Below are positions 14,105 through 21,877 of a DNA stretch of 28,973 nt, one piece after another. The stretch is taken from IMG/VR virus record IMGVR_UViG_3300025120_000364, positions 1 through 28,973 of that record; one strand, given 5' to 3'. Position numbers and translations under genes: made by a program. The stretch's first letter is position 1, and the number at the start of each line of letters is the position of its first letter. Source of the stretch: a virus. The notes under the pieces are model-generated. The model worked only from the letters and a program-made list of their open reading frames with translations, searched no databases and had not been told where the DNA came from.

Positions 14105-15081
14105 GTAATGTAGCTAAAGAACAAGAATTTAAAGAAGAGACTGTTGCAGAAGCAGTAGTTAGCGCACAACAAGATGTTGAGAACGAATCACCTGAAACAC
14201 AAGATGTTGATTCTTTTGAGATTGAAGTTGTAGATGACACTCCTGAACAAGATCAGGGAAAGCCGCGCCGCGCCGAGGACGCTGAACCACAGCTACCTTC
14301 GGATGACGAAGTAGGAAAATATTCTGATGGTGTGCAGAAACGTATCAAACAGCTAAAGTTTGAGTTTCACGAAGAGCGCCGTGCGAAAGAAGAAGCAGGG
14401 CGGTTACAGGAAGAAGCGTTACGTTATGCAGAAACGATTAAGACTGAAAATGAAAAACTACGTAAAACTTTAGATGACGGGGAGCAAAGTCTCATCGGTC
14501 AAGCTAAAGGTCGTATAGAAGCGCAGCTAGAAAAAGCTAGAAAAGAGTACAAAGCTGCATACGAGTCTGGAGATCCAGATGCCTTGTTGCAAGCGCAGCA
14601 GGATCTTACGACAATTCAGAATGAAAAGTACCGTGTGGATAATTACAAACCACAACCTAGAGCGGCAGAAAAACCTCCCGCACCCGCACCGCAACCCGCT
14701 GCTCAACCTCCACAGGTGGATCAGAAGGCTATGGAGTGGGGTAAAAACAACGAATGGTTTGAAAAAGACCCTGAAATGACAGGGTATGCATACGGACTTC
14801 ATCAAAAACTTGTAAATCAGGGTATTGATCCGAGAACAGATCAGTACTATGATGAGATAGACAAAGCCGTAAGGCGAGTCTTTCCAGATAAGTTTGACGC
14901 TGGGCAAATTGAGGAAGAAGCACCCCAACGTCAAAACGGCCCCGTGGTTGCCGCACCGTCTAAAACGACAAAGAAACCACGCACAGTGCGACTGACCTCA
15001 ACGCAAGCTGCTCTCGCCAAGCGGCTTGGTCTGACAAATGAGCAATATGCGGCGCAGTTAATGAAGGAAGCATCCAAATGA
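14101..15081 (+). CDS. Putative scaffolding protein
   Basis: 326 residues. The N-terminal third is acidic and disordered (EVVDDTPEQDQGKP). The middle has a long coiled coil (about 80-160, FEFHEERRAKEEAGRLQEEA). A Pro/Ala/Gln linker (about 185-205) precedes a C-terminal part with a basic, helical end (KKPRTVRLTSTQAALAKRLG). Acidic coiled-coil protein with a basic tail, just upstream of the capsid genes, is the usual pattern of a procapsid scaffold that is released or digested on maturation. The start overlaps the co-chaperonin stop (ATGA). Confidence 0.8.
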   Translation: MSNVAKEQEFKEETVAEAVVSAQQDVENESPETQDVDSFEIEVVDDTPEQDQGKPRRAEDAEPQLPSDDEVGKYSDGVQKRIKQLKFEFHEERRAKEEAGRLQEEALRYAETIKTENEKLRKTLDDGEQSLIGQAKGRIEAQLEKARKEYKAAYESGDPDALLQAQQDLTTIQNEKYRVDNYKPQPRAAEKPPAPAPQPAAQPPQVDQKAMEWGKNNEWFEKDPEMTGYAYGLHQKLVNQGIDPRTDQYYDEIDKAVRRVFPDKFDAGQIEEEAPQRQNGPVVAAPSKTTKKPRTVRLTSTQAALAKRLGLTNEQYAAQLMKEASK

Positions 15082-15521
15082 CAAACAGAACTTCACGCAA
15101 CAATCAAACTCGTGACAACGAGAAACGTAAAGCGTCATGGCAGAGACCTTCGATGTTACCTACCCCCGATCCACGAGACGGAATAGAGTTTCGCTGGATT
15201 CGCACAGCAATACTGGGTAATACGGATAACCCGAATGTTTCTTCTAGATTTCGTGAAGGCTGGACGCCTGTTCGTAAAGAGGATCATCCCAACCTTCAAG
15301 TTGTGTCTGATATCGACTCACGATTTCAAGACAATATTGAGGTCGGTGGATTACTGCTTTGCCAGAATGCTACCGAAAAAGTTCAAGCTAGAAAAGATGC
15401 ACAGTTACAGCAGGCTCAACACCAAATGGACGCTGTGGATAATTCTTACTTGAAGCAATCAGACCCTCGTATGCCTGTTCTAAATCCAGAGCGGAGTACG
15501 AGGACTTCATTTGGCAAGTAA
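15078..15521 (+). CDS. Conserved head-region protein of unknown function
   Basis: 147 residues. The N-terminus is basic and probably disordered (TSRNNQTRDNEKRKASWQR). A folded middle follows (FRWIRTAILGNTDNPNVSSR, then GWTPVRKEDHPN), and the C-terminal part is Gln-rich helical (ARKDAQLQQAQHQMDA). The start overlaps the scaffold stop (ATGA). I recall similar proteins beside the capsid genes of marine phages, but no function. Probably a virion or assembly component. Confidence 0.65.
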   Translation: MTNRTSRNNQTRDNEKRKASWQRPSMLPTPDPRDGIEFRWIRTAILGNTDNPNVSSRFREGWTPVRKEDHPNLQVVSDIDSRFQDNIEVGGLLLCQNATEKVQARKDAQLQQAQHQMDAVDNSYLKQSDPRMPVLNPERSTRTSFGK

Positions 15522-15572
15522 CCTTTACGGGGAGCTTGCTTGGTTAAAATTTTAATGTAAGGAACTAGAGCA

Positions 15573-16184
15573 ATGGCTACAACAGCAGCTCCTTATGGTC
15601 TCCGTCCCGTACGCCGTGCGGATGGAATGCCATATGCTGGGGCAACGTCCCAGTTTCTCATCGATCCTGCAGGTGAAGCTACAAACCTATTTTATGGGCA
15701 AGCAGTTATCATCGGGGCCGATGGGTACATCGCGCTGGCTACAGGTAAAGGGTCAGACCTAACCTCTAACAGCATTTCCGGTACATCAGGCGTAGGCGCT
15801 ATTGGCGTTTTTGTCGGGTGTGAGTATGTAAATGACTCAGGCCAAACAGTGCAAGCACAGTACTACCCATCTGGCACAGCCAATGGTGGTGCGATCAAAG
15901 CATATGTGATTGACGATCCTAACGTACTATTCGAAGCGCAGCTTGATGGTACAGGGGCGCAAACAATCATTGGTGCAAACACATTTTTTGCGGCTGTACA
16001 ATCTACCTCTACAGGTAACACAGCGACAGGCAATTCCACATCAGCGTTAGACGCAACTGTTCAGACAGCAGCGGCAGCGTTTAGAATTGTGGCGCATGTC
16101 TCTGATGCAGCAGACGCATTTCCAGATGTGTTGGTTAAATTCAACCCCGGTGGTCATCAGATGACCAACAACGTCGGCTTATAA
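15573..16184 (+). CDS. Putative head decoration or cement protein
   Basis: 203 residues, Gly/Ala/Thr-rich with beta character. It starts ATTAAPYGLRPVRRADGMPY, a pattern I associate with small capsid-associated proteins of alphaproteobacterial and marine phages. The following FYGQAVIIGADGYIALATG and VGAIGVFVGCEYVN resemble beta-barrel segments of decoration proteins. AAGGAACTAGAGC lies before the ATG, and the stop is 12 nt from the capsid gene. The assignment rests on place and composition. Confidence 0.65.
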   Translation: MATTAAPYGLRPVRRADGMPYAGATSQFLIDPAGEATNLFYGQAVIIGADGYIALATGKGSDLTSNSISGTSGVGAIGVFVGCEYVNDSGQTVQAQYYPSGTANGGAIKAYVIDDPNVLFEAQLDGTGAQTIIGANTFFAAVQSTSTGNTATGNSTSALDATVQTAAAAFRIVAHVSDAADAFPDVLVKFNPGGHQMTNNVGL

Positions 16185-16196
16185 GGAGGCTAACTA

Positions 16197-17102
16197 ATGG
16201 CTATTTCACGCGCACAGCTCCTTAAAGAGCTACTTCCCGGCCTAAACGCATTGTACGGCTTGGAATACGACAAGTACGAAAATGAGCATGAAGAAATATA
16301 CGAGACAGAAACTTCAGATCGTAGTTTTGAAGAAGAAGTAAAACTGTCTGGTTTTGGTGCAGCTCCTGTGAAAGCAGAAGGTTCATCTATTGCTTATGAT
16401 AATGCTCAAGAGCATTATACTGCTCGGTACAACCATGAAACTGTTGCTATGGGTTTCTCTATCACCGAAGAGGCGATGGAAGACAACTTGTATGACTCTC
16501 TTTCCGCACGTTACACCAAGGCACTTGCCCGTGGTATGGCGTACACAAAGCAGACGAAGGCAGCTTCTTTGTTGAACACTGGTTTTGATACTTTCAATTC
16601 TGGTGATGGTGTTACACTATTCTCAACAGCGCATCCGACTGTTGAAGGTGGTACAAACGCTAACCGTCTAACAACAAATGCTGACTTGAATGAAACTTCA
16701 CTTGAGCAAGCTGTGATTGATATCGCTGCGTTCACTGACGAACGTGGTTTGTTGATCGCTGCTCGCCCACGTAAGCTAATTATTCCTCCAGCACTCATGT
16801 TTGTTGCTACACGTCTGCTACAGACTGAACTTCGTGTCGGTACAGCAGATAATGATTTGAACGCAATACGCTCAAACGGGTCTATCCCAGAGGGCTATAG
16901 CATCAATCACTATCTAACTGATACAGATGCGTTCTTCATCACAACAGACATACCTAACGGTATGAAGCACTTTGTGCGTACTGCTATGCAGACAGGTATG
17001 GACGGTGATTTCGACACAGGTAACGTTCGCTACAAAGCGAGAGAGCGTTATTCTTTCGGTGTTTCCGACCCACTAGGAATTTATGGTTCCCCCGGAGCCT
17101 AA
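16197..17102 (+). CDS. Major capsid protein (Mu gpT-type, HK97 fold)
   Basis: 301 residues, the usual length for this group. Family features: an N-terminal helical part (SRAQLLKELLPGLNALYGLE), the EMxxxD-like stretch YDNAQEHYTARYNHETVAMG, FSITEEAMEDN, then DGVTLFSTAHPTVEGG near residues 136-151 (the F/L-S-x-x-HP signature of Mu gpT-like heads), RPRKLIIPPALMFVATRLL near 191-210, and a C-terminal RYSFGVSDPLGIYGS. AAGGAGG sits seven bases before the ATG, one of the strongest binding sites in the window, fitting high expression. A strong terminator follows at 17157. Confidence 0.93.
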   Translation: MAISRAQLLKELLPGLNALYGLEYDKYENEHEEIYETETSDRSFEEEVKLSGFGAAPVKAEGSSIAYDNAQEHYTARYNHETVAMGFSITEEAMEDNLYDSLSARYTKALARGMAYTKQTKAASLLNTGFDTFNSGDGVTLFSTAHPTVEGGTNANRLTTNADLNETSLEQAVIDIAAFTDERGLLIAARPRKLIIPPALMFVATRLLQTELRVGTADNDLNAIRSNGSIPEGYSINHYLTDTDAFFITTDIPNGMKHFVRTAMQTGMDGDFDTGNVRYKARERYSFGVSDPLGIYGSPGA

Positions 17103-17156
17103 ATTATGATATAACGGGGTTACTACTTTTTTCATAGTAGTCCTTCCTGTTTAACT

Positions 17157-17189
17157 GGGGCAGCGCAAGTTGCCCCTTTCTTTTTTTTC
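17157..17189 (+). terminator. Rho-independent terminator after the capsid gene
   Basis: GGGGCA and TGCCCC pair around an 8-base loop and are followed by TTTCTTTTTTTTC. A further inverted repeat, ACTACT/AGTAGT (17122-17141), lies just before. It separates highly expressed head genes from the downstream virion genes. Confidence 0.88.
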
Positions 17190-17218
17190 TTTCTTATGTA
17201 TAGTTAAATTATCCCTGA

Positions 17219-17237
17219 CAGTTGCATTGGGCAACTG
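17219..17237 (+). promoter_or_regulatory. Hairpin in the leader of the 159-residue gene
   Basis: CAGTTGC-ATTGG-GCAACTG, a perfect 7-bp inverted repeat with a 5-base loop, about 25 bases before the start at 17263. There is no U-tract; it is probably an mRNA-stabilising 5' hairpin or an operator. No clear promoter is seen between it and the terminator. Confidence 0.4.
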
Positions 17238-17262
17238 ACTTAACCCAAGACAGGAGTATATC

Positions 17263-17742
17263 ATGGGTACGACAACTTTTTCAGGTCCGATTAAAGCTGG
17301 GACCATTAAAGAAACCACAGGTACAACCCTTGGTTCAAATATTAAAAACACTGGTCAAGTTGTAATGGCTCAGTCCTTTACAACAGGTACAACACTAGCA
17401 GCAGGAGCATCTGCGGCAAACGTCACTAACGTTGTCATTCCCGCAAAATCTCAGATTATTGATTGTGTGATTGATGTTCCAACTGCAATGGGTAACGCCA
17501 CTTGTGTGTTCAGCGTTGGAGATACGGTTGGCGGTAATGCCACAATAATCAACTCATTTTCCATTACAGTAGCTTCTGGGGCAGGCCGTAAGTATCCGAC
17601 TACTGAAGCGGGCGGTGCGTTGACTTGGGCAGAAACTTCAGCAACTGCTGATCTTCGCCTTACCTTTACATCAACAGGTGCTACTGATGCAGGCGAAATC
17701 AGAGTTACGGTCTTGTATCAACAAGCGAGTGATCTCGTTTAA
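17263..17742 (+). CDS. Putative virion surface or decoration protein
   Basis: 159 residues, Gly/Thr/Ala-rich and beta-predicted. The start GTTTFSGPIKAGTIKETTG resembles the TTFSGP opening I recall from small structural proteins encoded beside the capsid gene in marine phages. The central part (AANVTNVVIPAKSQIIDCVI) and the C-terminal RVTVLYQQASD suggest a jelly-roll-like fold. CAGGAG lies upstream of the ATG. A capsid or neck fiber role is likely but unproven. Confidence 0.65.
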   Translation: MGTTTFSGPIKAGTIKETTGTTLGSNIKNTGQVVMAQSFTTGTTLAAGASAANVTNVVIPAKSQIIDCVIDVPTAMGNATCVFSVGDTVGGNATIINSFSITVASGAGRKYPTTEAGGALTWAETSATADLRLTFTSTGATDAGEIRVTVLYQQASDLV

Positions 17743-17760
17743 TAAGAAAGAGGGTAGCTA

Positions 17761-18039
17761 ATGTCTCAGTCAGATATTTTTGCTGTTACGAAAACTGCTG
17801 ATGCTTCCGTTTACGCTTCAAGAGCTAGAGTTCGTCAGGTGCAAGTACACACCGCTGGAAGTGGTAGCCCAGCTATCACACTTAAAGATGGTGGATCAGG
17901 TGGCACGACACGCCTGACTATGACTTTTACTACTGGAGTTGTGCATTCTGTTAACTTGCCAGACAATGGTATCTTGTTCTCTACGGATGTCTATTTGGAT
18001 TTAACTGACTGCACAGGCGTAACTGTATTCTTGTCGTAG
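17761..18039 (+). CDS. Small beta-rich virion-region protein
   Basis: 92 residues, without charge-rich helices and rich in Thr, Val and Gly (VRQVQVHTAGSGSPAITLKD, RLTMTFTTGVVHSVNLPDN). Short strands of this kind are typical of decoration or fiber-base proteins. It is 18 nt after the preceding gene, which it resembles in composition, and 4 nt before the basic protein gene. Specific function unknown. Confidence 0.65.
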   Translation: MSQSDIFAVTKTADASVYASRARVRQVQVHTAGSGSPAITLKDGGSGGTTRLTMTFTTGVVHSVNLPDNGILFSTDVYLDLTDCTGVTVFLS

Positions 18040-18043
18040 AATT

Positions 18044-18334
18044 ATGGCAGAGCGTAAACCAAAAGGCAAAATGCCAGCACGTAATAAAAAGAATTTCCGC
18101 TCCACAAAATCTGGGGCGGGGATGACTAAAGCTGGTGTGGCTGCGTATAGACGCAAAAACCCCGGATCAAAGTTAAAGACTGCGGTTACAGGTAAAGTCA
18201 AAAAAGGTAGTAAAGATGCAAAAAGGCGCAAGTCTTTCTGCGCTCGTTCTGCTGGACAAATGAAGAAGTTTCCGAAAGCAGCAAAAGATCCAAACAGTCG
18301 CCTACGACAGGCTAGAAAAAGGTGGAAGTGTTAG
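18044..18334 (+). CDS. Highly basic protein (DUF6321-like)
   Basis: 96 residues with very many Lys and Arg. The central GMTKAGVAAYRRKNPGSKLK and the following KRRKSFCARSAGQ match a pattern I recall as DUF6321, found in small marine-phage proteins. Composition indicates nucleic-acid binding; it might condense or coat packaged DNA, or bind phage RNA (inference). The stop directly abuts the next start. First of a run of four small basic proteins. Confidence 0.75.
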   Translation: MAERKPKGKMPARNKKNFRSTKSGAGMTKAGVAAYRRKNPGSKLKTAVTGKVKKGSKDAKRRKSFCARSAGQMKKFPKAAKDPNSRLRQARKRWKC

Positions 18335-18631
18335 ATGGCTATTTCTCGTTCTCAAATGGGCAGTCAACTTGTAGGTAACAGAGTTTCTACAGGTGATGAT
18401 GCTAAAGATCTTAATATAATTCGTATGGGTAAAGGCGGTAAGACTAAAAAGAAAAAGTCTAAAAGCCGTGTTAATGAAGCAGGTAACTATACAAAACCGG
18501 GCATGAGAAAAAGAATATTCAATAGAATAAAAGCAGGTGGAAAAGGTGGCGCTCCCGGTCAATGGTCAGCTAGGAAAGCTCAAATGGTTGCTGCTGCCTA
18601 TAAAAAAGCAGGTGGGGGATATAAGAATTAA
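18335..18631 (+). CDS. Basic protein with GGxPGQWSARKAQ signature
   Basis: 98 residues. A Lys-rich stretch (GKGGKTKKKKSKSR, about 33-46) precedes NYTKPGMRKRIFNRIKAGGK and GAPGQWSARKAQMVAAAYKK, a pattern known to me from small proteins of cyanophages and giant viruses (I believe DUF5872). Function unestablished. It begins immediately after the preceding stop and ends in a TAATG junction with the next gene, so the group is co-translated. Confidence 0.75.
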   Translation: MAISRSQMGSQLVGNRVSTGDDAKDLNIIRMGKGGKTKKKKSKSRVNEAGNYTKPGMRKRIFNRIKAGGKGGAPGQWSARKAQMVAAAYKKAGGGYKN

Positions 18632-19164
18632 TGTCGAATGACATAGAGAAAGATCTTCGTAGCTGGTCAACTCAGGTATTAGAAGTTCCGAGTCCCAAAC
18701 TAAAAGGACTTTCTCCGTGTCCCTATGCTAAAAATGCATGGGAAAAAGACAAAGTGTTAGTTGTTGAAACAAATGATGTATACGCAGAGAGCCTAACATA
18801 CTGCGCCGATTTTACAGTAACAGGGAAAGAACTTATTGTAGTTGCATCCCACAACGTCCCAAAACTACATAGATTTCATAAGTATGTACAGAACCTAAAC
18901 ATACTATTCGAAAATTTGCATTGTATGGAATTTCATCCAGAATACGGTGCAGAGGATGCAGAGCTTGATTTTCTTTCTGAAGTAGATTGGGAAAGTTCTG
19001 TAGATAAACCCTATTGTATGGTGTTCATCCAAGATCTGGAGCAAGTTGTTTACGCCAGTGACAAGTTACATCGTTTAGGGTACTATGATGTATATCCGAA
19101 AGAGGAATACGAAGAACTAGTCACTAACAGAAAAAGGAGACTGAAAAATGGCTATGAAACCTAG
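18631..19164 (+). CDS. Hypothetical acidic protein
   Basis: 177 residues and acidic, unlike its basic neighbours. It contains LSPCPYAKNAWEKDKVLVVE near 28-47 and an acidic tract (EYGAEDAELDFLSEVDWESS, about 104-123). The C-terminal segment CMVFIQDLEQVVYASDKLHR, followed by LGYYDVYPKEEY, looks like an alpha/beta fold. The CPYAK motif is distinctive, but I cannot name the family. The start is a TAATG junction; the end overlaps the Met-rich gene by 17 nt. Confidence 0.65.
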   Translation: MSNDIEKDLRSWSTQVLEVPSPKLKGLSPCPYAKNAWEKDKVLVVETNDVYAESLTYCADFTVTGKELIVVASHNVPKLHRFHKYVQNLNILFENLHCMEFHPEYGAEDAELDFLSEVDWESSVDKPYCMVFIQDLEQVVYASDKLHRLGYYDVYPKEEYEELVTNRKRRLKNGYET

Positions 19165-19294
19165 GGCTATGAAGAAAAAACCCATGGCAATGAAACGTGG
19201 CGGTGCAGCAAAGAAAATGATGCGCGGTGGCGGTATGATGGCTATGAAGAAAAAGCCAATGGCAATGAAACGTGGCGGCAAAGCCAAAAAGTAA
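19148..19294 (+). CDS. 48-residue Met/Lys-rich protein with internal duplication
   Basis: The ATG at 19148 follows AAGGAG with 8-base spacing, and the stop overlaps the next start (TAATG), so it fits the operon exactly despite its size. By my count 12 of 48 residues are Met and 14 are Lys. AMKKKPMAMKRGG occurs twice (residues 7-19 and 32-44), and the DNA is duplicated almost exactly, so the gene arose by tandem duplication. No known domain. Possible roles: binding nucleic acid or copper through Met clusters, or a minor virion protein; all are inference. Confidence 0.75.
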   Translation: MAMKPRAMKKKPMAMKRGGAAKKMMRGGGMMAMKKKPMAMKRGGKAKK

Positions 19295-19545
19295 TGGCGC
19301 TAAAAAAATCTCAGAAGAGCTTAAAGTCTTGGACAAAGCAAAAATGGCGTACCAAAAGTGGGAAGCCTAGCGGTAAAACTGGTGAACGGTATTTACCTAG
19401 TGCGGCTATTAAGTCTCTTAGCCCTTCTGAGTACGCAGCCACAACACGAGCTAAACGAAAAGGCAAGGCTTCAGGCAAACAGCATGTGGCTCAACCTAAA
19501 AAAATTGCAAAGAAAACCAAACGATTTAGGAGCGTAGTGACATAA
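19294..19545 (+). CDS. Basic phage protein (SLKSWTKQKW family)
   Basis: 83 residues, strongly basic. SLKSWTKQKWRTKSGKPSGK, ERYLPSAAIKSLSPSEYAAT and TRAKRKGKASGKQHVAQPKK follow a pattern I recall from many cyanophage and marine-virus small proteins without a settled function. The start and stop both form TAATG junctions. Together with 18044, 18335 and 19148 it makes a run of basic proteins suited to DNA packing or to a nucleic-acid role in the virion. Confidence 0.75.
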   Translation: MALKKSQKSLKSWTKQKWRTKSGKPSGKTGERYLPSAAIKSLSPSEYAATTRAKRKGKASGKQHVAQPKKIAKKTKRFRSVVT

Positions 19546-20228
19546 TGGCTGTAGTAACCCCCGAATTATCTGAAATATTTGAAGAAGCTTATGAAAGAGC
19601 AGGTCTTCAAATGCGAAACGGTTATGACTTGCGAACAGCAAGACGTAGCCTCAACCTATTAACATTGGAGTGGCAAAATCGTGGTCTTAATCTCTTCACT
19701 ATTGAATCGGGTACGGTCTCTGTTACAGCGGGTACGGAGACTTATACCCTTCCTTCGGACACCATCGACATCCTTGAACACCAAATCCGAACCGGAACAG
19801 GCACAAATCAAATCGACACGGCCCTCGAAAGGATCAGTGTCGCAACCTACGCTCAACAAACCAACAAAAAAACGGAAGGTAGGCCGACCCAAATCTTCGT
19901 CCAAAGGCTCTCAACGGAAACAAAAGTAACGTTATGGCCCGTTCCAGATAGCACAATTACATACACAATCTTCTATTACAGGTTAAAAGGTATAGATGGG
20001 TTAGCATCTGGGGTTGGCTCTACCACTAATTTTGTACCTCCAAGGTTTGTCCCTTGTTTGGTTTCTGGTTTAGCATATTACATAGCTATGAAACGCCCTG
20101 AGGTAGCAAATCGTGTGGTTGCATTGAAGCAAGAATACGAGTTTCAATTTGAACTAGCGGCTGGAGAAGACGAAGAAACAGCGTCAATCAAATTTGTGCC
20201 CTATGATACGTTTATGTTAGGTGCTTAA
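19545..20228 (+). CDS. Head-tail adaptor or tail accessory protein (P22 gp4-like)
   Basis: 227 residues. SEIFEEAYERAGLQMRNGYD followed by LRTARRSLNLLTLEWQNRGL (about 8-48) and a TYTLPSDTIDILEHQIRTG strand resemble the tail accessory family of P22 gp4, which joins the portal to the tail. The C-terminal part has VPCLVSGLAYYIAMKRPEVA and a helix (VVALKQEYEFQFELAAGED). It adjoins the fibers and a second adaptor at 21245, in the usual order for podoviruses. A second reading frame inside it (19681-19929) is open by chance. Confidence 0.75.
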   Translation: MAVVTPELSEIFEEAYERAGLQMRNGYDLRTARRSLNLLTLEWQNRGLNLFTIESGTVSVTAGTETYTLPSDTIDILEHQIRTGTGTNQIDTALERISVATYAQQTNKKTEGRPTQIFVQRLSTETKVTLWPVPDSTITYTIFYYRLKGIDGLASGVGSTTNFVPPRFVPCLVSGLAYYIAMKRPEVANRVVALKQEYEFQFELAAGEDEETASIKFVPYDTFMLGA

Positions 20229-21004
20229 TGTCATATACAAGGGGTAGATACGCTTTTGGTTTTTGTGATAAAACCGGGTTTCGTTACCCGCTGTCTGACC
20301 TTGTGCCTGAGTTCAGAAATGGTGTTAAGACTGGTTTTCTTGTAGGCAGGGATGTTGTAGATCCTGACCAGCCACAAAATTTCTTAGGACGTTTAAAGAT
20401 ATTTGATCCTCAAAGTCTACGGAACCCTCGTCCTGATACTTCAGAAGTTGAAAGCAGGCGGCTCTTTGGCTTTGATCCTGTGGGAAATGATGCTCAATTT
20501 ATGGTAGCAGAAGTAGGCACCGTTTCGATTAGTATAACAGACGCTCCTATTCTAGACGTTGGTAGCTTTACTTTAACGGGTCAAGCCGCTACTTTAACAG
20601 TTTCTGACACAACGTTAGTTTGTGATGCGGGCAGTTTCACTTTAACGGGTCAAAACGCAACGCTTGGTTCTTTTGAGACCTTAACCATAACTGTGCAAAG
20701 CACCGGATACGGTAATAAATACTACATAGATGGTTCGCAAACACCTACTCTCACCCTTAATGAAGGTAATACTTATCGTCTTGACCAAAGCGATGGGACT
20801 AATGGCGGTCATCCTCTTCGATTTAGCACGACCTCTGATGGCACACACGGAGGAGGCTCTGAATATACAACTGGCGTAACAACTAATGGAGTTCCGGGTA
20901 ATGCTGGTGCTTACACACAGATAGTTGTAGCCGTGGGAGCGCCAACGTTGTATTATTATTGCACACAACATAGTGGTATGGGAGGTCAAGCAAACACGCC
21001 TTAA
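20228..21004 (+). CDS. Virion-region protein with cupredoxin-like C-terminal domain
   Basis: 258 residues, three parts. Residues 1-72 form a domain (RYAFGFCDKTGFRYPLSDLV, then PQSLRNPRPDT) found N-terminal in marine phage proteins; relatives I recall carry CxxC zinc ligands that are mostly lost here (one Cys at 13). Residues 108-146 hold two copies of GSFTLTGQxATL. Residues 150-258 form a cupredoxin-like beta domain with GHPLRF (H195) and YYYCTQHSGMGG (C245, H248, M251), the plastocyanin-type His-Cys-His-Met type 1 copper set. If real it would bind copper in the virion. Signal peptide absent. The start is a TAATG junction with the adaptor gene. Confidence 0.75.
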   Translation: MSYTRGRYAFGFCDKTGFRYPLSDLVPEFRNGVKTGFLVGRDVVDPDQPQNFLGRLKIFDPQSLRNPRPDTSEVESRRLFGFDPVGNDAQFMVAEVGTVSISITDAPILDVGSFTLTGQAATLTVSDTTLVCDAGSFTLTGQNATLGSFETLTITVQSTGYGNKYYIDGSQTPTLTLNEGNTYRLDQSDGTNGGHPLRFSTTSDGTHGGGSEYTTGVTTNGVPGNAGAYTQIVVAVGAPTLYYYCTQHSGMGGQANTP

Positions 21005-21055
21005 CGGTAGCTTTGAGAATTTAAACATGTTAGTACTACAAAAAGGAGATTAGAT

Positions 21056-21241
21056 ATGCCCGGAAAAACTTTAAAAGCAGCCCCTGCAGGTAATAAAGGT
21101 TTAGGCAAGTTACCAACAGAAGTCCGTAACAAAATGGGCTTTATGGAAAAAGGTGGCAAGGTAAAGAAGATGGGAATGGGCGGCAAGTGTCGTGGCATGG
21201 GTGCCGCTACTAAAGGCGGCAGTTTTAACAAGATGGGCTAG
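21056..21241 (+). CDS. Small Gly/Lys/Met-rich basic protein
   Basis: 61 residues. The N-terminal GKTLKAAPAGNKGLGKLPTE leads to VRNKMGFMEKGGKV, a motif I recall from short marine-phage proteins, and the C-terminal half is Gly/Lys/Met-rich (KKMGMGGKCRGMG), like the product of 19148-19294. AAAAGGAG precedes the ATG at good spacing. Probably nucleic-acid binding or a minor virion protein; function unknown. Confidence 0.7.
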   Translation: MPGKTLKAAPAGNKGLGKLPTEVRNKMGFMEKGGKVKKMGMGGKCRGMGAATKGGSFNKMG

Positions 21242-21244
21242 ACA

Positions 21245-21877
21245 ATGAACTATTCAGAACTGACACAAGCCATTAAAGATTACACGGAAAATACAGAAAC
21301 AACTTTCGTGAATAATATAGATGACTTTGTTCGTCAGGCTGAAGAGCGCATATACAGGGATGTCATAATTCCTGAGTTAAAGAAAAATTCTGTTGGTAAC
21401 ATGACCGCAGGTAATCAGTATCTTGCACGACCTTCAGACTTTTTATCTACGTTTTCCCTCGCCATATCTAATAGTAGCGAATATACATATCTTCTTGAAA
21501 AAGAAGTTAATTTTATAAGGGAAGCCTACCCCAATTCCTCTACACAAGGCGCTCCAAAGTACTATGCAATATTTGATGGAGACTCCGCATCTTCAGACGG
21601 TAACTTTATAATAGGCCCAACACCAGACGCTTCTTACGCTATAGAGCTACATTATTACTATGACCCACCATCAATAGTTACAGCGAGTACTTCTTGGCTG
21701 GGAGATAATGCGGAAGCTACATTGCTTTATGGGAGCTTAATCGAAGCATATACGTTCATGAAAGGCGAACCTGATATACTACAGTTGTATCAACAAAGGT
21801 ATGAAAGCGCTTTATTAAACATGGCAAGCCTAGGCGTTATGCTTAAAAGTGATATTTACAGAACGAGTGCAGCATAA
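21245..21877 (+). CDS. Second adaptor-like tail protein
   Basis: 210 residues. NYSELTQAIKDYTENTETTF, DDFVRQAEERIYRDV (about 25-39) and ELHYYYDPPS, and a helical C-terminus (DILQLYQQRYESALLNMASL) follow a phage adaptor family I recall from podoviruses such as SU10, which links head to tail nozzle. It lies 3 nt after the basic gene and overlaps the next gene start (TAATG). Confidence rests on pattern memory and gene order. Confidence 0.7.
   Translation: MNYSELTQAIKDYTENTETTFVNNIDDFVRQAEERIYRDVIIPELKKNSVGNMTAGNQYLARPSDFLSTFSLAISNSSEYTYLLEKEVNFIREAYPNSSTQGAPKYYAIFDGDSASSDGNFIIGPTPDASYAIELHYYYDPPSIVTASTSWLGDNAEATLLYGSLIEAYTFMKGEPDILQLYQQRYESALLNMASLGVMLKSDIYRTSAA

Noticed and set aside
19681-19929. 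Rightward 82-residue basic open frame inside the adaptor gene
   Set aside because: It lies wholly in another frame of a well-supported gene; its basic composition is a by-product of the codons.
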